DNA of 11,653 bases from Bordetella parapertussis. Lineage in GTDB: Bacteria; Pseudomonadota; Gammaproteobacteria; Burkholderiales; SG8-41. A program made the translations under genes and the position numbers. The DNA lies in contig CAMBCD010000056.1 of NCBI GenBank assembly GCA_945863085.1, positions 1 to 11,653 on the forward strand. Reading direction: 5' to 3'. This document shows positions 5,905 to 11,653 of this stretch, piece after piece. A model generated the notes under the pieces. It worked only from the letters and a program-made list of their open reading frames with translations. It ran no database searches and had not been told where the DNA came from. Numbering within the stretch: the stretch's first letter is position 1; the number at the start of each line of letters is the position of its first letter.

Positions 5905-7137
5905 TTACGACTCAGCCGCTTTTGCTTCGGCCACCACGCGCAGCGCCGGGCGTTCCTTTGGTGCACGCAGTTCGTGTTTGTCGGCGAACAGCAGGTGTTG
6001 CGGTCCGATTTCATCGATGGTGTTGCAGCCGAGCAGTGCCATGTTGCGATGGATTTCATCGCGGTAGATCTGCAGTGCGCGTGCAGCACCGGCTTCGCCG
6101 CCGGCCGCCACACCATACAGCGTTGAACGGCCGACCATCACTGCGTTGGCGCCCAGCGCCAGTGCCTTGACCACGTCGCTGCCGCGGCGGATGCCGCTGT
6201 CCATGAAGATGGTCGCGCGTTTGCCCACTGCGTCGACGATTTCCGGCAGCACTTCGATCGGCGACACGATGCCGTCGAGGTTGCGCCCGCCGTGATTGGA
6301 GACGTCGATGCCGTCTGCGCCGTGGTCCACCGCGCTGATCGCATCCTGAGGGTCGAGGATGCCCTTGACGATCAGCTTGTGCGGCCAGATCTTGCGCAGC
6401 GCGTCGAGGTCGGCCCAGCTGATCGAGTCGGTGCGCAGGCTGGAGCGTCCGGGCGGGCCCTTGGTCATTTTCGCCTTGGCGGCTGCCGGGTAGTTGGCAT
6501 ACATCGGCATGCCGGTGGTGAGCAGGTAGCGGCCCATCACACCCATCAGCCAGCGCGGATGGGTCATCATGTCCCAGGTGTTGCGTGCGTTCAGGCTGAA
6601 CGGCAGTGTGAAGCCGTTGCGCAGGTTGTATTCACGGTTGCCCGAGGACACGCCGTCGACGGTGACCACCAGCGTCTTGTAGCCGGCAGCCTTGGCGCGG
6701 TTGACCAGCTCATGCGACATCGAGCGGTCCGGCCACAGGTAAAGCTGGAACCACAGGTCGCCGCCGGCCTCGTCGGCGACACGTTCCATCGCGGTGATCG
6801 AACCGGTGGCGAGCGTGAAGGGGATGCCGGCGGCGCGCGCCGCTTTCGCCAGCTTGATCTCGCCTTCGTGCCACAGCAGGCCGGCGACGCCGGTAGGCGC
6901 GATCACCAGCGGCATCTTGTGCTTGACACCGAACAGGGTGGTGTCCTGGTTGCGCTTGGAGACGTCGACGAAGGTGCGGGTGCGGAAGCGGATGCGGTCG
7001 AACACCTTGCGGTTGTTGCGCAGCGCGATCTCGTCTTCGGTGCCGCGGTCGACGAATTCGAAAAAGCCCTTGGGCACACGTTTGAGCGCGATCTCGCGCA
7101 GGTCGAAAATGTTATAGGCCTTGAGGTCTTTGCTCAT
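5905..7137 (-). CDS. FMN-dependent alpha-hydroxy-acid dehydrogenase (lactate/mandelate dehydrogenase family)
   Basis: TIM-barrel flavoenzyme oxidising a 2-hydroxy acid to the 2-oxo acid; 410 residues. Visible active-site residues are Tyr133 (FQLY), Asp161, Arg168, Lys258 (IVKG), His282 and Arg285 in SNHGGRNLD, and the FMN-phosphate segment MDSGIRRGSDVVKALALGANAVMVGR (312-337). WPHKLIVKGIL and the C-terminal half resemble mandelate dehydrogenase MdlB closely, though lactate dehydrogenases are also similar. Two oddities: the conserved active-site Tyr (Tyr26 in MdlB, Tyr24 in glycolate oxidase) is Phe28 in FFEFVDRGTEDE, and the usual DTPVLGRRE stretch reads DGVSSGNRE. The ATG at 7137 has AGGGAG 5 bases upstream; the 48-residue extension to 7281 matches nothing in the family. 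It is divergent from the amidase gene. Confidence 0.92.
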   Translation of the reverse strand: MSKDLKAYNIFDLREIALKRVPKGFFEFVDRGTEDEIALRNNRKVFDRIRFRTRTFVDVSKRNQDTTLFGVKHKMPLVIAPTGVAGLLWHEGEIKLAKAARAAGIPFTLATGSITAMERVADEAGGDLWFQLYLWPDRSMSHELVNRAKAAGYKTLVVTVDGVSSGNREYNLRNGFTLPFSLNARNTWDMMTHPRWLMGVMGRYLLTTGMPMYANYPAAAKAKMTKGPPGRSSLRTDSISWADLDALRKIWPHKLIVKGILDPQDAISAVDHGADGIDVSNHGGRNLDGIVSPIEVLPEIVDAVGKRATIFMDSGIRRGSDVVKALALGANAVMVGRSTLYGVAAGGEAGAARALQIYRDEIHRNMALLGCNTIDEIGPQHLLFADKHELRAPKERPALRVVAEAKAAES

Positions 7138-7142
7138 GGGTG

Positions 7143-7148
7143 CTCCCT
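7143..7148 (-). promoter_or_regulatory. Shine-Dalgarno of the FMN dehydrogenase
   Basis: AGGGAG on the minus strand, 5 bases before the ATG at 7137. It supports that start over the upstream in-frame start at 7281. Confidence 0.7.
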
Positions 7149-7294
7149 GACTGAAACATGACTGAATGAGGCTGCGAGTATCGTCAGCCGTGGCGGACCT
7201 GTCAAACGGCGGCATGGCTGTCAGATAGTGAATGCTTTCCAGATCATGGAATCTGTTGGTTCGCATAACCTTGGGTGGCAACTTTTATTTGGAG

Positions 7295-7322
7295 CACATA
7301 TTGCACGGAAGACCACATATTG
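7295..7322. repeat. Direct repeat CACATATTG x2 in the divergent intergenic region
   Basis: CACATATTG occurs at 7295-7303 and again at 7314-7322, 19 bases start to start, in the 262-base gap between the FMN dehydrogenase (minus) and the amidase (plus). The second copy continues as CACATATTGTG, with CACA/TGTG inverted ends. Paired sites about two helical turns apart suit a regulator binding site. The rest of the gap (7138-7399) holds no gene or clear promoter that I can identify, only a short TTCCA/TGGAA inverted repeat at 7237-7251. Confidence 0.4.
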
Positions 7323-7399
7323 TGAGCGGGTGTTTGCCCCCTTGCTCCTGATCGCAGACACTGCAGCATTGACCAGCCACCATCACATGAAAACCCGCA

Positions 7400-8839
7400 A
7401 TGAATGACCCGGTTTATCTGAGTGCCGCCGAACAGGGGCGGTTGATCCACGACCGGAAGTTGTCACCGGTGGAATTGATGCAGGCCTGCCTGGCGCGCAT
7501 CGAACGCTGGAATCCGGTGCTCCGCGCCTATATCACGGTTTGCGAGGAATCCGCACTGGCTGAAGCGCGCATAGCCGAGCGTGAAATTGCCGCTGGTCGC
7601 TGGCGCGGTCCCTTGCACGGTCTGCCCTTCGGTGTGAAGGACCAGTTGAATACCAAGGGCATCAGGACCACGCTGGGTTCGCGCATGCTTGGCGGCAACG
7701 TGCCAGATCATGATGCAGCGGTCATCGAAAAACTGAAGACTGCCGGCGCCATCCTGATCGGCAAGGAAAACATGCACGAATTTGGCAAGGGCGGCACCAT
7801 CGATTTTGCCTACGGCCAACCCCGCAATCCCTGGAATATTGAACATAACCCGGCGAGTTCATCGAGTGGCTCGGGTATTGCACCTGCAGCGGGATTTGCC
7901 TCGGGATCCCTGGGTGAGGACACCGGTGGCTCGATCCGCAGTCCGGCTGCGGCCAATGGCATCGTCGGCCTGCGTCCCACCTTTGGCAGAGTCAGTCGCT
8001 GGGGCGGCGTGATGTACGGTTGGACCGCCGACACCATCGGCCCGCTAACCCGAACGGTCGAGGACAATGCACTATTCCTGCAGGCGATCGCCGGGCATGA
8101 TCCACGCGATCCGCTGACCAGCACACGGCTGGTGCCTGACTACGCAGCGGCTTTGACCGGCAATCTGAGCGGACTGAAAATCGGTGTTGTGCGTGAGCTA
8201 TGCTGGCCCGCCGGGGCGCATCCTGAAGTCACGGCAGCGATGCGCGCGGCGATTGCGGTAATGACCGATCTCGGCGCGACAATCAGGGAAACATCGCTGC
8301 CCAGGGCAAAATATGCGGTGCCGCTGCAGTTGCTGACCTCGGACTCCGATATCGCGACGATGATGCTTAAACACTGGCTGCGCCCGCACTGGCATGACAT
8401 GGACAGCGGCACGCGCACGCGCCTTGCCGCGGGTGCTCTGATTCCTGCCGCGGTGTATCACCGCGCGATGCGGGCGCGGGTACTGGTGCGGCGCGAAGTG
8501 CTGGCGGCACTGCAGGACTGCGATGTACTGGTCTGCCCGAGCAGTCTCAGTCCGCCGGGGCGCATTGATGCCACCAGGGAAACCGTCGATTCACCGGAGG
8601 CGATGCAGAAAAAAGTGCTGCTGCGACGGATATCGACCTATCCCTTCAGCATGGCCAACGTGCCGGCGCTGGCGTTGCCGATGGGATTCAGCAAGGACGG
8701 TCTGCCGCTTTCCCTGCAGGTGGCCGGAAAACCTTTCGCCGAAGCAACCGTTTTCCGTGTCGGACATGCCTACGAGCAGGCCACGCCCTGGCATGCCCGG
8801 CACCCGGACCTTGCAAAAACCGCTGTTACGCCGGCCTGA
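7400..8839 (+). CDS. Amidase-signature family amidohydrolase (GatA/AtzE-like)
   Basis: Hydrolyses a carbon-nitrogen amide bond to acid and ammonia. The 479-residue protein shows the complete Ser-cisSer-Lys machinery: Lys80 in GLPFGVKD, cis-Ser about 154 in NPASSSSGSG, and nucleophile Ser178 in GEDTGGSIRSPAA. The 24-residue Ser-Ser spacing is normal. The C-terminal part (LLRRISTYPFSMANVPALALPMGFSKDGLPLSLQVAG) is also typical. No signal peptide is seen, so it is probably cytoplasmic. The ATG at 7400 lacks a Shine-Dalgarno. Eleven bases downstream lies a small GatC/AtzG-like gene, suggesting a two-subunit amidase like AtzE-AtzG or a GatA relative recruited to catabolism. GatB is absent, which argues against tRNA amidation. 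Substrate unknown; the divergent hydroxy-acid dehydrogenase would fit a hydroxy-acid amide. Confidence 0.93.
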   Translation: MNDPVYLSAAEQGRLIHDRKLSPVELMQACLARIERWNPVLRAYITVCEESALAEARIAEREIAAGRWRGPLHGLPFGVKDQLNTKGIRTTLGSRMLGGNVPDHDAAVIEKLKTAGAILIGKENMHEFGKGGTIDFAYGQPRNPWNIEHNPASSSSGSGIAPAAGFASGSLGEDTGGSIRSPAAANGIVGLRPTFGRVSRWGGVMYGWTADTIGPLTRTVEDNALFLQAIAGHDPRDPLTSTRLVPDYAAALTGNLSGLKIGVVRELCWPAGAHPEVTAAMRAAIAVMTDLGATIRETSLPRAKYAVPLQLLTSDSDIATMMLKHWLRPHWHDMDSGTRTRLAAGALIPAAVYHRAMRARVLVRREVLAALQDCDVLVCPSSLSPPGRIDATRETVDSPEAMQKKVLLRRISTYPFSMANVPALALPMGFSKDGLPLSLQVAGKPFAEATVFRVGHAYEQATPWHARHPDLAKTAVTPA

Positions 8840-8844
8840 GGAGG
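8839..8844 (+). promoter_or_regulatory. Shine-Dalgarno of the GatC-like gene, overlapping the amidase stop
   Basis: AGGAGG begins on the last base of the amidase TGA and lies 6 bases before the ATG at 8851. This suggests coupled translation of the two subunits and supports the short ORF being a real gene. Confidence 0.75.
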
Positions 8845-8850
8845 GAGAAG

Positions 8851-9045
8851 ATGCTGACACGAGATCAAACCCAGGCGCTGGCACTGATCGCCGGCCTCGA
8901 CATCCCCGAACAGGACCTCGACAACGTGACCCTGCGCTTGTCCGCACTGCTGGAGTCGATGAACGAGATTGAAGCCGAACTGGGCGCGGAAATGGATGCG
9001 GTGGAACCCTTGCCGCCGGTATTTCCGCGGGAAGATTTTTCCTGA
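8851..9045 (+). CDS. Small GatC/AtzG-like amidase partner subunit
   Basis: A 64-residue acidic protein placed directly behind the amidase with a strong Shine-Dalgarno. It has an N-terminal helix (TRDQTQALALIAGL), the segment IPEQDLDNVTLRLSALLESMNEIE, and a C-terminal tail DAVEPLPPVFPREDF. This order, two short helices and then a VEP-proline-rich-RED tail, is that of GatC and of AtzG-type proteins, which wrap around a GatA-like amidase and stabilise it. It is shorter than bacterial GatC (about 95 residues) and near the size of AtzG. The assignment comes from pattern and context, not from strong identity. It most likely forms a heterodimer or heterotetramer with the amidase. Confidence 0.75.
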   Translation: MLTRDQTQALALIAGLDIPEQDLDNVTLRLSALLESMNEIEAELGAEMDAVEPLPPVFPREDFS

Positions 9046-9184
9046 TTACATTCTGCCTGCGCTGCCAGCATCGGCTGTTAGTCTCCGCTTTTAGTCTTTC
9101 ATGGTAGGGAAATTGCTTTGTCAGTGGCGGGAAGTACAAATGCCGGATTGACCGGCCGGAACGTTATATGGAGACTGGAACATC
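9046..9184 (+). promoter_or_regulatory. Intergenic region before the Bug receptor, probable promoter
   Basis: This 139-base gap separates the amidase pair from the receptor-asparaginase pair. A weak promoter can be drawn from TTGCTT (9113-9118) and TACAAA (9135-9140), spacer 16. TTAGTCT is repeated at 9078-9084 and 9091-9097. GGAG at 9170-9173 is the best ribosome site for the ATG at 9185, though its spacing is long. No terminator hairpin is seen after the GatC-like gene, so read-through from the amidase is possible. Confidence 0.3.
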
Positions 9185-10168
9185 ATGATTACGCGTAAAT
9201 ACCTCAGTGGCGTGTTTTTGGCAGGACTGTGCGCCGCGGCATCTGCACAGCCTGCAACCAAGGGCGATGCCTCCGACTACCCCAACCGGCCGATCCGGCT
9301 GGTGGTCTCTGCCGCACCGGGCGGCAGCAGCGACGGCGCAGCACGGGTCATCGCACAGCGTCTGAACGACTTGTGGAAGCAGCAGATCGTTGTCGACAAC
9401 CGCGGCGGGGCAGGCGGCGTCATCGGCGCCGGCCTGGTGGCGAAATCCGAGCCTGACGGCTACACCATCGGCATCGTCTCGCTGCGCTTCTCGGTCAATC
9501 CCAGCCTGCTGCCCATGCCCTTCGATCCGATCAAGGATTTTGAATTCCTGACCATGAACGGTGCGGTCGGCAATGTACTGGTTGTCAACGTCAAATCGCC
9601 GCTGACCTCGGTGAAGGATCTGATCGCTCAGGCCAAGGCAAAACCGGGCGAGTTTACCTTTGCTTCGTCCGGCATCGGCGGCGCGCCGCACCTGACCGGT
9701 GAATTCTTTGCACAACAAACGGGCGTCAAGCTGACCCATATCGCCTACAAGGGCGGCGGACCCGCCATTGCCGACCTGCTCGGCAACAACGTGACCATGA
9801 GTTTTGCGTCGCTGACCTCCGTATTGCCGCACATCAAAGCAAACCGCCTGCGGCCGCTCGCTGTCGCAGCGAAGGCCAGGGCCGGCCAGTTGCCCGAAGT
9901 GCCAACGATGAAGGAGGCCGGCGCAGGTGATCTTTACGTGCTCGACTGGCAGGGCATGCTGACCACGGCCGGTGCTCCGAAACCGATTGTCACAAAACTG
10001 TCGGCAACCATCCGTGGCATCCTCAAGGAATCCGAAACTATACGGCGTTTCAATGCCATGGGACTGGACGTTATCGCCAGCAGCGGCGAGGAGTTCCGGC
10101 GTGATGTCGCCAGTGAAATCAAGCGCTGGGCGAAAGTGGTCAAGGAAGCCAACATCAAGGCCAATTGA
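9185..10168 (+). CDS. Bug/TctC-family tripartite tricarboxylate transporter substrate-binding protein
   Basis: Periplasmic solute-binding protein of the Bordetella uptake gene (Bug) family, 327 residues. A Sec signal peptide (MITRKYLSGVFLAGLCAAASA, cleavage about 21/22) is followed by the family core: YPNRPIRLVVSAAPGGSSDGAARVIAQRL, VVDNRGGAGGVIGAGLVAKSEPDGYTIGI, FTFASSGIGGAPHLTGEFF and HIAYKGGGPAIADLLGNNV. Bug proteins usually bind carboxylates or amide-bearing amino acids. No tctA/tctB membrane genes are nearby, the common orphan arrangement in Burkholderiales, so it may work with a transporter encoded elsewhere or act as a sensor. Its TGA shares one base with the ATG of the asparaginase-like gene, which suggests that the bound ligand or its product is that enzyme's substrate. 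Confidence 0.95.
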   Translation: MITRKYLSGVFLAGLCAAASAQPATKGDASDYPNRPIRLVVSAAPGGSSDGAARVIAQRLNDLWKQQIVVDNRGGAGGVIGAGLVAKSEPDGYTIGIVSLRFSVNPSLLPMPFDPIKDFEFLTMNGAVGNVLVVNVKSPLTSVKDLIAQAKAKPGEFTFASSGIGGAPHLTGEFFAQQTGVKLTHIAYKGGGPAIADLLGNNVTMSFASLTSVLPHIKANRLRPLAVAAKARAGQLPEVPTMKEAGAGDLYVLDWQGMLTTAGAPKPIVTKLSATIRGILKESETIRRFNAMGLDVIASSGEEFRRDVASEIKRWAKVVKEANIKAN

Positions 10169-11160
10169 TGAGCAAACCCGTAGTCTGCGTCGTCGGCACC
10201 GGCGGCACGATCGCCTCCAAATATGACGCACGCCTTGGAGGTCATGTGTCGACCGCTTCCGCTCAGGACCTGGTTTCGGCAGTACCCGAACTGGTGAATG
10301 TTGCGGACATCCGCGTGCATGAACACTCGAACATCAACAGCGCGCTGATGGACACCGCCACTGCTTTCGGGCTGCGCGACACCCTGCGCAAAGTGCTCCA
10401 GGATGACGCCGTGGCGGGTGCAGTGGTTACGCATGGCACCGCAACGCTGGAAGAAACCGCCTATCTGATGGATTTGACCGTGGGCGGAGACAAGCCGGTG
10501 GTATTTACCGGGGCGCAACGTAATGCCGACGAGAAGGATCCGGACGGCCCGCGCAATCTGCTGTATGCCGCGATGATCGCCGCCCACCCCGAGGCAAAAG
10601 GGCGCGGTGTGCTGGCCGCGCTGGGCAGCGAGATCCATGCGGCGCGCGATGTCACCAAGATCAATCCGGAGATCATCACCTGTTTTGGCGCCCGCGATGG
10701 CGGTGCCGTGGGCAGTGTCACCAAGGGCGGCGTCACGTTTTTTTCCATGCCGCAACGGCGGATGCATCTGGAAATCAATCAACTCAGGGAAAACGTGCAC
10801 ATCATCCGGATGGGGCAGGGTGGCAACGATCTGCTGTTCCGTGCCTGTATCCGCGAACGCGTGGATGGCATTGTTGTCGAGGCCACGGGCGGAGGCAATG
10901 TGAATCTGCCGTTTTACAACGGCGTCTGCGCGGCGATTGATGCCGGCATCCCCGTGGTGGCCGGTTTGCGGCTGCCATCGGGCGCACCGCACCTGGGGAA
11001 AGGTTATCAAGGCTCTTACCAGAGCTTGATTGCCAAGGGTGCGATCTCTTCGGGTTACCTGAGCGGCCTCAAGGCGCGCATCCTGCTGATGACGGCGCTG
11101 GGCCATACCAGTGACATAAAACAGCTGCGCGAGATATTTGCCCGTGCCGGGGGCGGCTGA
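10168..11160 (+). CDS. Asparaginase-family amidohydrolase with altered active site
   Basis: Belongs to the bacterial type I/II L-asparaginase fold, 330 residues. The first signature VVGTGGTIAS holds the nucleophile Thr14, and the second reads VVTHGTATLEETAYLMDL, giving Thr91. Lys164 in RDVTKIN matches Lys162 of E. coli AnsB. However, the Asp that follows Thr in the HGTDT motif (Asp90 in AnsB) is Ala92, and the Ser-Gln pair that holds the substrate carboxylate reads Ser54-Asn55. The loop carrying Glu283 in AnsB is also different (PHLGKGYQGSYQ). Asp90 and Glu283 bind the substrate alpha-amino group, so another amide may be used. No signal peptide, so cytoplasmic. The ATG overlaps the receptor's stop (TGATG); an in-frame TTG at 10165 is less likely. 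Confidence 0.9.
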   Translation: MSKPVVCVVGTGGTIASKYDARLGGHVSTASAQDLVSAVPELVNVADIRVHEHSNINSALMDTATAFGLRDTLRKVLQDDAVAGAVVTHGTATLEETAYLMDLTVGGDKPVVFTGAQRNADEKDPDGPRNLLYAAMIAAHPEAKGRGVLAALGSEIHAARDVTKINPEIITCFGARDGGAVGSVTKGGVTFFSMPQRRMHLEINQLRENVHIIRMGQGGNDLLFRACIRERVDGIVVEATGGGNVNLPFYNGVCAAIDAGIPVVAGLRLPSGAPHLGKGYQGSYQSLIAKGAISSGYLSGLKARILLMTALGHTSDIKQLREIFARAGGG

Positions 11161-11214
11161 CTGCGTTTTCATTTCGCTGGCGGGCAAGGGCATCCGGAGA
11201 TTTTCGATAACGAT

Positions 11215-11220
11215 TAAAAT
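11215..11220 (+). promoter_or_regulatory. Possible -10 box for the enoyl-CoA hydratase gene
   Basis: TAAAAT, followed by GCCGG, lies 26 bases before the ATG at 11247. No convincing -35 is visible at 16-18 bases. The 86-base gap after the asparaginase-like gene makes a separate promoter plausible. Confidence 0.4.
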
Positions 11221-11246
11221 GCCGGTTCATTTGTTCGGGGGCAGAA

Positions 11247-11653
11247 ATGACGGCAAAAAACAGCGATGTGAAAACGGTCAGGATCAACGAAGGCGTGGCG
11301 GTGGTGACGCTGAACCGGCCGCAGGTGATGAATGCGCTCAACATCCAGTTGCGTGAAGAGATCATCGAGTTGACCCGGGCCATGGATGCCGATCCGGATA
11401 TCGGTGTTGTGGTTTTTACCGGTGCCGGAGACAAGGCATTTTGCGCGGGCGCGGATCTCAAGGAACGCGGCCAGAGAACGACCGAAGAGATGTACAACGA
11501 GCGGCGTTTTTTCCGCGGCCGATGGGTCAATGTCATCGCAGGCATGGCAAAACCCACGATTGCCGCGATCAACGGTTATTGTCTCGGTGGCGGGCTGGAG
11601 GTGGCCTTGCAATGCGACATCCGCATTGCTTCGGACAATGCAAAATTCGGCCT
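11247..11653 (+). CDS. Enoyl-CoA hydratase/isomerase family protein, N-terminal part (runs off right edge)
   Basis: Crotonase-fold enzyme acting on acyl-CoA thioesters, typically hydrating a 2,3-enoyl-CoA. The frame is open from the ATG at 11247 to the window end, giving 135 residues of a protein usually near 260. Visible motifs are VAVVTLNRPQVMNALN (residues 17-32), the oxyanion-hole segment KAFCAGADLKE, and INGYCLGGGLEVALQCDIRIAS, where the Glu of GGGLE matches catalytic Glu144 of rat mitochondrial hydratase. The second catalytic Glu lies outside the window, so hydratase cannot be separated from isomerase or another crotonase. A G-rich ribosome site (GGGGGC, 11237-11242) precedes the ATG. 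It could follow the acyl-CoA dehydrogenase in one degradation route, although the genes are 8 kb apart. Confidence 0.93.
   Translation, partial: MTAKNSDVKTVRINEGVAVVTLNRPQVMNALNIQLREEIIELTRAMDADPDIGVVVFTGAGDKAFCAGADLKERGQRTTEEMYNERRFFRGRWVNVIAGMAKPTIAAINGYCLGGGLEVALQCDIRIASDNAKFG

Noticed and set aside
6292..7161. 289-codon open frame on the plus strand
   Set aside because: Antisense to the FMN dehydrogenase; no motif, and valine/alanine/histidine-rich composition typical of a shadow frame.
7138..7281. 48-residue N-terminal extension of the FMN dehydrogenase
   Set aside because: It has no family similarity, and a good Shine-Dalgarno precedes the internal ATG at 7137.
7387..7407. Six-codon upstream ORF (MKTRNE) overlapping the amidase ATG
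   Set aside because: No ribosome site, no regulatory codon run, and a length easily due to chance.
9164..10231. 355-codon open frame on the minus strand
   Set aside because: Antisense to the Bug receptor over its whole length; Arg-, Gly- and Asp-rich product with no family motif.
9934..11193. 419-codon open frame on the minus strand
   Set aside because: It lies antisense to the asparaginase-like gene and the end of the Bug gene, both of which have clear family motifs. The minus-strand product shows no recognisable domain and is explained by GC-rich codon bias.
1..11653. CRISPR array, tRNA, insertion sequence, phage or toxin-antitoxin/defence system
   Set aside because: I saw no spaced repeats, tRNA-like fold, terminal inverted repeats, transposase or defence-gene motifs. 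All sizeable gaps are accounted for by metabolic genes and their regulatory sites.

Overview
The window looks like chromosomal DNA of a GC-rich betaproteobacterium, most likely Burkholderiales-like. This is an inference from gene content: a Bug/TctC-type periplasmic receptor with no transporter genes beside it, an rdgC gene, several acyl-CoA catabolic genes, and -10 boxes of the form TATAATCGG. No transposase, integrase, tRNA, rRNA, CRISPR array or phage gene was found. Genes are densely packed and no gap exceeds 300 bases.

Layout. (1) 1-1758, minus strand: a likely operon for a split thiamine-diphosphate (ThDP) decarboxylase (alpha then beta subunit, 1 base apart), followed by an aldehyde dehydrogenase cut by the left edge. 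(2) 1848-4195, plus strand, divergent from the first block: an acyl-CoA dehydrogenase and a class III (CaiB/BaiF) CoA-transferase, joined by a TGATG stop/start overlap. (3) 4344-4775: a UspA-type universal stress protein with a perfect FNR/ANR-type box upstream. (4) 4928-5830: rdgC, a housekeeping recombination/nucleoid gene. (5) 5905-7137, minus strand: an FMN-dependent alpha-hydroxy-acid dehydrogenase that resembles mandelate dehydrogenase. It converges on rdgC across a symmetric bidirectional terminator. (6) 7400-9045, plus strand, divergent from the FMN enzyme: an amidase-signature enzyme and a 64-residue GatC/AtzG-like partner. (7) 9185-11160: a Bug-type solute-binding protein and an asparaginase-family amidohydrolase, again joined by TGATG. 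(8) 11247 to the right edge: an enoyl-CoA hydratase/isomerase, partial.

How the genes may work together (inference). The catalytic set can be ordered as amide, then 2-hydroxy acid (amidase), 2-oxo acid (FMN dehydrogenase), aldehyde (ThDP decarboxylase), acid (aldehyde dehydrogenase), CoA ester (CoA-transferase) and beta-oxidation (acyl-CoA dehydrogenase, enoyl-CoA hydratase). The first four steps follow the logic of the Pseudomonas mandelamide/mandelate pathway, but here the decarboxylase is a two-subunit sulfopyruvate/phosphonopyruvate-decarboxylase-like enzyme. The genes sit in several transcription units separated by usp and rdgC, so one pathway is a hypothesis. The best molecular oddities are an asparaginase lacking the conserved Asp of its HGTDT motif, the amidase with a GatC-like mini-subunit, and the FNR box ahead of usp.
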